Shown here in pieces: positions 34,441 to 44,759 of a DNA stretch of 64,000 nt. The position numbers and the translations under genes are program-made. The number at the start of each line of letters is the position of its first letter. Positions within the stretch are counted from its first letter, which is position 1. The stretch is taken from the NCBI GenBank assembly GCA_045837725.1, contig JBEWZL010000269.1, positions 1 through 64,000 of the forward strand. The letters are read 5' to 3'. The DNA comes from Vermamoeba vermiformis (taxonomy: Eukaryota > Tubulinea > Echinamoebida). The notes beneath the pieces are model-generated. The model searched no databases, was not told the DNA's origin, and was given only the letters and a program-made list of their open reading frames with translations.

Positions 34441-34611
34441 GATCGGATCTTATCGGCACCGACATCTGATCTTCGAGATCTGCCTTAACAGCGCTTTCTA
34501 ACCGACTAAGCAATTATTTATTAATAAAGTAGTGCCGCTGGTACTATAATATCATCGGGTCAAGCAAGGAAACAAGGTGAGTTTACTCAGTTCGATTTGA
34601 ATTTTACAGCG

Positions 34612-35288
34612 ATGACCACAAGAGCAATAACTTTAGTATTTCAACGGCGGTTAATGTCAAGTACGTTAATTTTATGCTTAATCAAGGCTGAGTTCATAAG
34701 GCTAATACTTCTTTTGCTGGTGCCAGCTGTCGTGCAGAAAAAAGAACCTTTCGATATTAATAAATTTGGAAAAAACAGTCCTCCAGTAATAATATTCGAC
34801 GGAGTATGCAAATGGTGCAATGCGAATGTTAATTTTGTGATCGCTAAGGATACAAAGAAGATCTTCAAATTCGCTCAATGGCAATCACGACCTGTAAGCT
34901 TGCTAACCTATAATTATCATACCATATTCTTATTTAGTAATTTGTAGGGTCAAGAACTGCTGAAAAAGTTCGATATAGAGACAGATCTGAATAAAACAGC
35001 CACAATGATATTAATTGAAGATGGTGTCGCGTATTCACACTCAACAGCTGCACTGAAAATTGGACAAAAATTAGGAACACCTTATTCGTGGCTTGCAACC
35101 GCTGCACTGTTCGTTCCAAGGCCCATCCGCGATTTTGGGTACTCTTTAATCGCTCGTAACCGTTATAGGTTCGTAATTCATTATATTTCCGTCCCAACAA
35201 TTTATCAATTAATTTTAGGATCATGGGCAAATACAATCAATGTCTAATGCCGAGTAAAGACGTAAAAGACAGATTTTTGGAAGAGTGA
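34612..35288 (+). CDS. DCC-family (DUF393) thiol-disulfide oxidoreductase-like protein
   Basis: Four exons join in phase to about 160-170 residues. The signature VIIFDGVCKWCNANVNFVI carries the DxxCxxC motif that defines the DCC family. FKFAQWQSRP and a later MILIEDGVAYSHSTAALKIG, then RDFGYSLIARNRYR and the closing Cys-bearing CLMPSKDVKDRF, match the rest of the family. The first 17 residues (MTTRAITLVFQRRLMSS) are basic and lack acids, as in mitochondrial presequences. A probable 5'-leader intron (donor GTGAGT at about 34577, acceptor TTTACAG) ends two bases before the ATG. DCC proteins have a thioredoxin-like fold and are presumed to act in redox chemistry or chaperoning. Confidence 0.87.
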
Positions 35289-35451
35289 ACTTACTTGGAT
35301 CCTTCGCTAGTCATAGCTCAGTAATGTGAATATGTACATAAAAGGAATGTAAAATATGCCTTTGGTGCTGATTGGTTGCACGACGTGCCGTTAAAGAAAT
35401 AAATTTTTGGTGGCCGAAGTGTCAACAGAAAAGTTATTTGGATCAGCACAA

Positions 35452-37263
35452 ATGGCCGACTCTAAGACTATAGAACTCACTTCAAATAGTGTATTAGATG
35501 ACGACGAGGATGATTTGACAGTATATGATAAAGAGTCGCAGAAGCCAAGGTAAGTAGTAAATTAATTAATTTTGTGCTTCTAGAATTTTATACCCACTCA
35601 ACTTTTATTTGAAAAGATCAAGTGATATATATTTATTTAAGTGCATATATTAGAGTATTTAAATTAATTTCTTTTATTTTGTACAACAGCGGTTTCGGAG
35701 CACGGATGTTAGAAATTTTATTGGCGTTCCTTCCGTTAGGTTTTATAAGCTTCGGAGGCCCTCAAGCACATATAGTAAGTTCTTTCACGGATACATACTT
35801 AATTTCAACGCTTACTAAGCCGAGAGCTGGATTTCTGTTAAACCGTCAGTTGCTTATTGTCACTTATTTAGGCTTTATTGCATCAAAGTTTTGTAGAAAA
35901 GCGTAATTGGATTACAGATACTGCATTTACTGATTTATTTGGCCTCGCATCTGCGTTGCCTGGTCCGAGCTCATCCCAGATGGTGGCTGCACTCGGATTT
36001 ATCCGTTCAGGAATGATTGGAGGCAGCTTTGCGTTATTTTGCTTTCAAATACCTTCCGCTATTCTTATGGCAGCTGCTGGTCTTTTAATGCGAAATGAAA
36101 CTGTCACGCAATTTTTGATGAATCCGCCTGCTTGGGTAAGTCGACATAAAAATCGATGATTTGCATATATTAACGCTTTATTATGATATGTAGTTTTGCG
36201 GGCCTTAAGAACGGTCTATTTGCAGCGTCAATTGCTTTGATCGCAGTTTCAATTTGGAAATTGGGCACGAAAAACATCGAGACAAAAATGACTAAAGCGT
36301 TGTTTATTACGAGTAAGTAATAATTCTGGAATAATATTCTTGGAATTATTATTAATTATTTATTTAAGCGACGATTTTGTCCTTGCTTATCAAGGCTGCT
36401 TGGACATTGCCGGTCTATTTATTCGTGAGCGGTCTAATTTCATATGGATGGCTTACTTTCTTAGAAAAACGAAACAAAAGACCTCCTAATATGGACGCAC
36501 AAAGCGATAACACTTTAGAAATCATCGAAACACAAGATCCGCAAACGAACAACGATGTCGAACAAATTCAATCTGAAAATATTATCGAAACGTTCAAGAG
36601 CACGAAGAATGCCAAATTAGGCGTGATTAACATTGCAGCATTTTTCGTCATTCTTATTATGGTAATTGTCGTGCGAAGTTTGTTCCCGTCGTGCATCAAC
36701 TGCGTCATTGCAGAAGTATTTTATCGAGTCGGCGCTGTCATTTATGGAGGAGGACAAGTCGTATTGCCAATGTTCATCTCGGAGCTAGTGGATACGGGAT
36801 ATATGACCGAAAGTGCATTTTTGTACGGCTTGACCCTTATCCAAAGTTTGCCAGGTACATCCGGATCTCGCAACTTTTTTCACTTTGCTAATCAATGTAT
36901 CTTATTATAGGTCCGCTATTTAACTTAAGTGCGTTCCTTGGTGCAGTTGTCGGAGGAGTTCCAGGCATGATCATCGCGTGGCTCGGAATTTTCGCACCAG
37001 GCGTCATGCTGATTTTTGGAGTTTATCCGTTCTGGTCTAAACTCTCGCAGCAACAATGGATGAAGAAAGTTTTGGTTGGATTGAATGCAGGAGCACTAGG
37101 ATTGATTTTATCGGCGTTTTTTATTCTCTGGGTCAAGTTCCCTGTCATTTACGCATCCGCAGCTTTGTTGGGCGGTGGTTTGGTCTTATTTTATGATGTG
37201 GCCACACCGATCGCTATTGTAATTAGTGGACTGTTCGGTATAGTCGTTGGAGTGCTATTTTAA
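35452..37263 (+). CDS. CHR (chromate ion transporter) family membrane protein
   Basis: Seven exons code for about 440-450 residues. After a polar acidic N-terminus comes the first CHR domain: LLAFLPLGFISFGGPQAHI, with the family FGGP motif, then LFGLASALPGPSSSQMVAAL, with the LPGP motif. A hydrophilic loop of about 80 residues precedes a second CHR domain (VIYGGGQVVLPMFISELV, LTLIQSLPGPLFNLSAFLGA). This is the full two-domain form typical of bacterial ChrA, with about ten membrane helices in all. Members export chromate or carry related oxyanions such as sulphate. Acceptor choice before 36210 matters: the nearer AG gives a stop within five codons, the next AG restores PPAWNGLFAAS. Confidence 0.88.
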
Positions 37264-37455
37264 TGTAATAAATATCTCAATAGACCGGTCTGTGTCAATT
37301 TCCTAAAAAGGAAACTTGGACCAAAATACTTTCAGTCTCGCGACATTCTAGATTATTATTGAAAGTATATTACGAATAACACAAGTCATTATTCTAGAAT
37401 TTTGGGTTATTGTATAGAATCAGATAAAGAATAATAGAAATTGAAATTGGATGAG

Positions 37456-38730
37456 ATGGGAAGCAAGGGAACGAAGATTTTAAACGAAGGAACGGCAGAG
37501 CCAACTGATAAATCCGCGAATACTATTGCCCAAGAATTAAATAGCCAAGTATTAAAGCTGTACGGAAAGTTTCTGAATGACCAAGGAACTGCGGTCGACT
37601 ACAAAGGCTTAGGACAAAGCGAAGAATTTCAAGAATTTAAGCAAAAGACTTTATTATTGCATAGAGTAAGCCTAATAGAATTATTTATGATATTTTAATT
37701 ATTTTTCGGAAATAACTTTTGGTATTAATTTGTTTTTACGACAACAGGTTGATTTAAGTACGCTAGACGAGAACGAGAAGTTAGCGTTTTTTATTAACCT
37801 CTATAATGCCCTGGTAATTCACGCAAACGTCGAGTAAGTTTATTCGGATTCGGAACAAAAGTTGCTCCGTCGATGGTGGGACCCGTCCCATTACCACCAT
37901 ACTACCAATAGGCTCACTTCGTATATGTTACGGTATATTAACGGTATAATTGCAGAATCGGCTTCCCTCAGAGCGCGTTACAACGATCCAGTTTCTTCTC
38001 GGGCGCGGCTTACCAGATCGGACCTCACGTTTATTCATTGAACGATATTGAGCACGGAGTTTTACGAGGTAGGCGATGCGTTATTATTGAGAGTTAATAC
38101 GCAAATTACATTGATTAGGCAAATTATTTTAAAGTATTGCGGATCTCCGCGACATTATTCGATAACCAAAGATTAATTTCTTGTATTGTAGCTAATAGAA
38201 AGCACCCTGGATCGTTTATGAACACATGGAGCCACTCAGATGCACGTACAGCATTCATGGTCGAGAAATTTGATCCGCGAATCCACTTTGCACTCGTCTG
38301 CGGCGCCAAGTCGTGCCCTCCTATTAGGATCTTTAAGAAAGGTATGTATAATGATGTTAATATAGTGTATTGACGTCGTTATCTAATGTGTGACTTCATG
38401 TAGAAAACGTCCAAGACGCGTTACAAAAAGCGGCCTTAAACTTTTGCCAAACAAACGTTACAATTAAGCCTAATAAAAAAGAGGTAAATATTATATATCA
38501 TATAGATGTATTATAGAGTTATTTTAGTCACATTTATTAATCTTCTACCGCAGATCTGGTTATCAAAAATATTTATGTGGTACTCGGGAGATTTTGGCGC
38601 CAATCAAAAAGAACAATTGCAATATATTCGTCAATTCTTGGAAGAAGAGCAGCAAAAGGAGCTTGACGAAGCCATTGAAAAGCATTACCACGTCAAGTAC
38701 GAAGAGTACGATTGGGGCACCAACGAATAA
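37456..38730 (+). CDS. DUF547 family protein
   Basis: Six exons join in phase. The hallmark motifs are KLAFFINLYNALVIHA (the AFWINLYN signature), IGPHVYSLNDIEHGVLR and RIHFALVCGAKSCPPIR. The C-terminus IWLSKIFMWYSGDFG with the final helices also matches. DUF547 proteins occur in plants, ciliates, amoebae and bacteria. A papain-like active site has been suggested for some members, with a Cys and His near the conserved CGA..SCP segment; that is a weak inference here. The Met at 37456 is chosen as the first in frame. The 122-bp third intron contains a strong hairpin at 37873-37900. Confidence 0.87.
37873..37900. repeat. Intronic hairpin with GGGAC/GTCCC core
   Basis: ATGGTGG (37873-37879) can pair with CCACCAT (37894-37900), and GGGAC (37878-37882) with GTCCC (37885-37889), so two alternative stems overlap. 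The core resembles the palindrome at 18394-18409. Confidence 0.65.
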
Positions 38731-38805
38731 GAGTCGCTGTATATATATGTTATCTGCACGATTATTTCATGTAATAAATAGCGTTATTAAGCTCCGTAGG
38801 TTGCA

Positions 38806-39285
38806 ATGGATATCGGATCGGCCAGTGATCTTTTTGCCAACAAGGATTCAAACCCTCGAGCATTCATTGCGTAAGACAAGGGTATCTAAATTTACTTCTA
38901 TAGCACCTTTTACTACTTTAATTTTTGTTTTACAATGGTACAATATATTTTTCCTAATTTGGAATTGGTATGAGGGATCTCAATCTCCGCCTAATCTTCA
39001 GCATCATTATAGGTCAATAATGATCGAAGAGAGTATATTTTTGCATCAAGTAATCAATCTTTGGATTTTGTTGCGTTGCAACAGCAGTTTATCGTAAAGA
39101 TTCTCTTTTTTCGACCGTTATTTTTCAAAATTAGTTTCGAACGTGCCAAAGCAAAAGGCTTAAAAATACAATATATATGGACCAGTAATACAGAGGAATA
39201 CAATAATCAGGTATTTAACCGCTGGCTTGATCTCGTGCCGAAAGCAAATCTAATTTTCGTCAGTAAAATTTCGGCACGCAAATGA
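38806..39285 (+). CDS. Possible small gene, unknown product
   Basis: A start at 38806 gives MDIGSASDLFANKDSNPRAF to a GTAAGA donor at 38871. Exons 38904-38967 and 39013-39285 join in phase, for 133 residues ending WLDLVPKANLIFVSKISARK. The last exon is the most convincing part (FERAKAKGLKIQYIWTSNTE). The first intron would be only 33 bp, shorter than the 45-bp minimum seen elsewhere, so the 5' half may be wrong. No family is recognised. Confidence 0.35.
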
Positions 39286-39506
39286 ATATTGATTTTAATT
39301 ATTATTAATTATTAGTACATTTTTTCCTATTTATTGTTGAATTAGGTTAATTAACCTTGCCTAATTAATTCAGTGGAAATTACTCCACAACACGCCGCCA
39401 CGCGATTTATTCGAGGATTAATTAAGAAATTATTAATATAAACACGAATACTATTAACAATAATCAAGCTTGATATTTTGATTTAATATTTTGAATTTTT
39501 TTGTAG

Positions 39507-42500
39507 ATGAGGAGACACGCAATACCAGCTGAATTTAGCAACGATCTGAAAGATGATTGGTCAAAGCTATTATCAGTAGATATTAATAGACCGGGAGAAC
39601 TACTGATTCACGAATTATTTCGCGTGGATTCCAAGAGCGGTTTGGTTCAACATCCGTTTCTAACAAACTCAAACAACGGTAAGCCCCGCATAATATTATA
39701 ATAAATTATACTAATATTTTTGCAGTTCAAATCGAGGTTAAATCAATTTGCCCAAGAGTCAAGGAGATTTTGGCAATAGATCAAAATTATGCCCACATTA
39801 CCACGCACAAAGGCAACGTTAGTCCATTATTAGCAGCTGTTCTAGTGCAAGATGAAGACTCTGTAGATATTTTGCTCGATAACAATGCAGATCCAGACAC
39901 GCCAGATGTGGAAGGTCGAACGCCCCTTTGGTGGGCAGCTAGATTAGGCAATACCGCCATCGTAGGGTCGCTCATGTCCTTTGGCGCGGCGATCGATCCG
40001 CCAGTAGGCCCCGGCGTGCTTCATTTGGCCGTGTTAAGTCAGAAACGCAGCACTGTCCTGGCGATTTTAAGACACCCGAACTTGGATGTGAACCAAGGCG
40101 ACAAAAAGATGCGCACAGCTTTGCATTGTAAGTAGCATCGTAATATGCATATTATCGTTAGTATTAGGCTCATGCAAACTTCTGCAAATAATTCTTTTTG
40201 CATCTTCTAGCGTTGGGCTAGAGGTTAAAAAATTAATCGATTTTTTTTCTGTGAAGTGGCGAAATTGAATATCTAAATATTGTGATTTATTACGACATTC
40301 AGATATTTCTATAATTACTATATATAGTAATAGTAAGCTCACGATAATAACTTTTATTTATTTCACGACAGACGCTGCGGCCATGCGAAACACTCGAATT
40401 CTGAAAATGATGTTTGACGTCGAGGACATCAATGTATTTGCACGTGACAGCTTGGGCATGACACCACTATTCTACGCAGCACTCTACGGCCGTGTCAAGA
40501 ATGTCAAACTTTTAATTAACGAAGGATTCTTTGTCTACGAGTCAATGGCCAGAAACAACGAAATTCCGATGAATCCTCCGCCTGAAGGACAACTGTCTTC
40601 GTTGATTATAAGCGACCCTGTTGATAACAACGGCATGACACCGCTGCTTTGGGCCTGTTGGAGCGGACAGCTAGAAGTTGCGGCTATTCTGTGCTACATG
40701 GAGAACGGTTATTCCGCTGCAGACACAAAAGCACGTGACTTGAAGGGCAGAACTGCATTGCACTTTGCCGTGTTAGGCCTGCACAAAGCACTGAAGCAAA
40801 AGTCAATTAAACGAGCCATACGCATCGTGGATATTATTCAAATTTTGGTCAAATCTGGTGCTGATGCACGTGCTTTGGATCACTTCGACAGAACACCGCT
40901 CCACGTGCTCGTACAAAACTTGCCTTTTATGGACAACGAACAGACCGAACTCGTCTTGAAGGCCATTGATTTGTTAGTCCAAGCCGACACTCCGCTCAGA
41001 AAACAAAATCGCTTTGGACTGACTGTCATGCAATTGGCTGCGCAGAGTGGTCACGTGACACTTTTGAAGCACTTGTTTTCCAAATTAGGAAATCCTGTGG
41101 ATACGAATACTTCGATGCTTATCGACGGACAAGGCCGATCGTTACTGCACCACGTGGTCTTTGGATTGAAGAGCCAGAAGGAAATTTCATCGGATGTCAA
41201 CATAGATTTTCCGCAGTGCGCCGTGTTCCTGCTACAAAACGGTGTTTCAGCATCAGCCATCGACAAAAAAGGAAAAACAGCGTTACAATTAGCAGTTCAA
41301 TATGGCTTGCCGGCACTGTCACGTGTTTTGATCGAACGAACGGAGAACTTGAATGGCGCAGAATTATTGCAATTGTTCCTCAAAGGACGAAGGCACACGA
41401 CGGAATCTTTGCAAGTTTTGATGGATAAACTTCCCTCAGTCAATCTCGGAGCACGAGATTACTTGCCAGTTTTGGAATCAGCTGCCAAATATCTTTTCGA
41501 TGAAAAATGCTGGCAATTAATTCAACAGAAAGTACAACTCAACGACGAATTTTTGCAAATACTGTCACGTGATGCGACGTTACTACACACGGCTGCCAAA
41601 TTTGGCAATAAGATAGTTTTCGATTGGCTATTAGAATCAAGTTTGGACAAAGCGAAGTTATTGCAACTATTCGAGAAAACAGATGCAAAGTCAAACACGG
41701 TCCTTCACTTGGTTTTCAAGCACGGAGCGAAATCTCACGAGAAATTCCGTCCAGTAGCGGAATTATTGTTGGCGAACTGTACGAAGGCCGTTTATGACGT
41801 GAAAAACGCACGCGGAAAAACAGCCCTGCATTACGCGGCCCAATGGAGGACGAGTTACGTGGACAAATTGTGTTCGAATGGCATTGATGTCAACACGCGC
41901 GACAACAATGGCGTGACAGCACTGCACGAGGCCGTTGCTGTCGGTAATGTCGGAACACTGACTTCGTTGATCATCAACAACGCGGACGTGACACTTGTCG
42001 ACTTCAAGTTGCGCACAGTATTTCATTGGCTGGCGTACTGGTCGCATAAGAACAACTACGACGGCACCACCGTGCTCGAGACCATTTTGGCACTTGATAT
42101 GAGCGGACTGGGCATCTTGGAATCAGTCGACATTAACGGTCAAACACCGTTCCATTACCTCGCACGATTTGGCACGCACGATTTGACGCTGTTCAACAAA
42201 CTTATGGGACAATCACGTGACATGTTGGACGGTACCGGCGATTCGGCGCTGCATTTGGCAAGTCAATTTGGCCACGTGAACATTGTGCAAGAATTGCTCA
42301 ACACGCAAATGAATGTAAATACATTGAACCACAGCGGCATGACCGCACTGATGGTTGCCGCACGATATGGCCAACGTCCCGTGATGCAGCTATTATTAGA
42401 ACACTTTGCAGATATTCATTTGCAGGACAATCAAGGCCGAACAGCGCTGCATTGGGCCGTTCACGGAAAAAATCTCGCGTGTATCACGCTAGTTTGGTCC

Positions 42501-43610
42501 GATGATTTAGGCTCAGTCGAAGATAACAACGAAATGATGCCTATTGATATCGCATGGGAGCAACAGAACGCGATGAGTTTCATGAAATTAGAGAACTTGA
42601 TCAACAAGACTGAACGAAATGACAGCGAAGATTACGAGGAAGAAGACGAAGAGGACACGGTCAATGTGATCTTCGATGAAGAGGACGAGTTGATGGCCAC
42701 AGACGATGACAGTGATAGTGAAGAAGATGACGGCGACAGTGACGAAGAGAACGGCGACAAACAATTCGACGAATTATTCAACACGGATTTCTTGGCAGAT
42801 CTCGAGAGCTCGTTGAAAACTCCGGAGTCAGGCGAGACTAAAGAACAGCCGGACGAGCCACGCCAAGAGGTCAGCGAGCCAGTGCCGCAGCCGCCAGTCA
42901 TCACCGCGATAAAACTAGACCAAAGTAGTCCCTTAATGATGGAAGTGCCCAACAGCAACTCGACGGGCTTGACACCGACAGTGCCGTCCCCGCGACTCTT
43001 GCGCATCAGTTCAGACAGCAGTGTCGTGGGCAGTCCTGATCAATCTCCTCTGAACTCGCCAAGCACGTCAGGCGAGCACGTGGTTAGTCCCCGAACTCAG
43101 CTTAAGAGGACGGATAGTGGCTCGCGATTCTCGAAGTTCGCGATGCCGTCGTACATGGGCACGTTCATGAAAAAGTTCACGCCGGAAGGAGGTGAAGCCA
43201 GCCCTGATGGATCACAAAGCCCGAGTCAGAGCGGCGAGCATAGTTTGCAAGGACTATCAGCGCCTAGTCTCGAGAATAGCACTGAGTCTATTCAATATGC
43301 TAGTGTGGCGCTAGTGAAGCAATTGATCGAAAAAGAATTCGCAGAAAAAATCAAACAAGTTCGGTCGGAATTCGAAGAAAAGATTCAAAATGCATTGACC
43401 GAACAGACTAATAAGATGGCTGATATTATGAAACAGCAACAAGAATTATTAAACCGACAGAAACAAGATTTTGAAGAGTTATCAAACAATTCTAACGTCA
43501 GCAAAGATTACTTGGACAAATTGACCAATCACATCGCGTTAAACAATCAAATTATCGATAATTTAAGTCAATCCAACAGCAAAACTAACTCTAATACAAC
43601 GAGCGACTAA
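39507..43610 (+). CDS. Large ankyrin-repeat protein with acidic middle and C-terminal coiled coil
   Basis: Three exons (39507-39678, 39726-40127, 40372-43610) give 1,270 residues. The ATG follows directly on a TTTTTTTGTAG acceptor-like run, so a 5'-leader intron is likely. Residues about 90-780 are ankyrin repeats, from NVSPLLAAVLVQDEDSVDIL through GRTALHFAVLGLHKALKQ to GRTALHWAVHGKNLACITLV, some well formed and others degenerate. Residues 790-860 are an acidic Asp/Glu tract. A Ser/Pro-rich disordered zone follows (about 900-1130), then a coiled coil with KQQQELLNRQKQDFEELSNN near 1220. It probably serves as a scaffold that binds partners through the solenoid. There is no kinase, SAM, DHHC or membrane part. 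The second intron (244 bp) is long for this window. Confidence 0.88.
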
Positions 43611-43725
43611 TATTTGTAATCACGTGTACTGTATTATTATAATGTTTGTATAAACGCTTTCATAGCACTTATTTATTATTATTCATAGCGTCTATAATAT
43701 CTTTATCAATTCTTTCTTGTCTATT

Positions 43726-43980
43726 TCATAATACCGAACTCCAGTGAAGCAATTCTGGCGCTTTTAATTGGTAAGTTGCCTGCTGCTTAATTTTGCCGGT
43801 GATCGCGTCAATGGTAAATACGCTGGTGCCAGAGGTAGTATACGCGGTTTGAGTTGAATCTTCGTAGGCCCAATCACTGATATCGTCATAGATGGGCAGC
43901 GGAATGATTTTTGTTTGACAGGCGTTGGGACTCAATTTGTTGATAGAAGTACTTCTAACAAGGAAAAGAAAAAATTTGCT
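43726..43980 (-). CDS. Probable last exon of an unresolved gene
   Basis: The minus-strand sequence TTTTTTCTTTTCCTTGTTAG just above 43978 is an excellent acceptor. The frame after it runs about 82 codons to a stop at 43726 and includes IYDDISDWAYEDSTQTAYTT and TSVFTIDAITGKIKQQATYQ, which looks like one blade of a beta-propeller or a secreted strand-rich protein. I could not find a matching upstream exon or start codon in 43990-44300. It may be a gene whose 5' exons I missed, or a remnant. Confidence 0.35.
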   Translation of the reverse strand, partial: SKFFLFLVRSTSINKLSPNACQTKIIPLPIYDDISDWAYEDSTQTAYTTSGTSVFTIDAITGKIKQQATYQLKAPELLHWSSVL

Positions 43981-43998
43981 TTCGCACGTGCATGGCAA

Positions 43999-44759
43999 TT
44001 TCGAAACGATTTCCGAAGTTTTCTGTGTCTAGGTTCGATCGACTTTCGCACGAGCATTATTCAGTTGTCCAACTGGCACAATCACTACGGCAACAGGAAG
44101 AAGGTTGAAAGTAAGTTAATTAGATTAAGCAAGCTTTTGGATCTTTCTAGATTATTAACTCGAAATCAGCTTGATTAACCCACCTCAAAAATTAATTAAA
44201 AATTAGGAATAATTCGGCTATTGTATAACATATAATTTTAATAGCTATTTTACTATTTTAACGCGATCTGAGGCCTACTTACATTTTTTCGAAACTTTGG
44301 AATTTCAGGACCACATTGGAGCCACAATAGTGACAAAATTAATTTGGCTTGTATTTTCTCGGCTCTGATGTCTTGATTTGAAGTTTGCTAAAAACTGAAA
44401 CGGATTTGCAAATCAATATTTTGTTTTTGGCTACACAACTGGCTTATAGAAGCCAACACCCTTAGGGAAACGGATCTAATGTACACGATTGCCGTAATTG
44501 ACGATGTAATTCAAGAATTTTTCGAAGGTTTTACGCATTGTTACGCTTTCGTAACAAAAACTTGAAGATCGAGAGCTAGAGTGGTTTAGTATACCATATT
44601 ACAATCCTAATACTTTTTTAACAATAGTAAGCAACGATTATTTCCAAACTTGGTAAAAGCTGCCCGCTTTCTCAAGCGGGTGCGGAACAAGGTTTTTTTT
44701 GGATCCATCGTACCGGGAATTAGTTACCGTTACAAACTTGTACTAAGTAACACAAACAA
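43999..44759. other. Intergenic or unresolved 5' region
   Basis: About 760 AT-rich bases. It may hold missed upstream exons of the minus-strand fragment at 43726-43980, and should hold the promoter of the plus-strand gene at 44760. Nothing else is clear. Confidence 0.4.

Noticed and set aside
37873-37900. Transcription terminator hairpin
   Set aside because: It lies inside a spliced intron of a eukaryotic gene with no T-run after it, so a bacterial-type terminator does not apply.
38840-38880. tRNA-like T-loop (minus strand GGTTTGAATCC)
   Set aside because: The flanking T-stem does not pair well and no acceptor, D or anticodon stem fits; it also overlaps a plausible first exon.
38871-38903. 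33-bp intron in the small gene at 38806
   Set aside because: Shorter than the 45-bp minimum seen in secure genes, so not claimed as real; the gene is listed at low confidence only.
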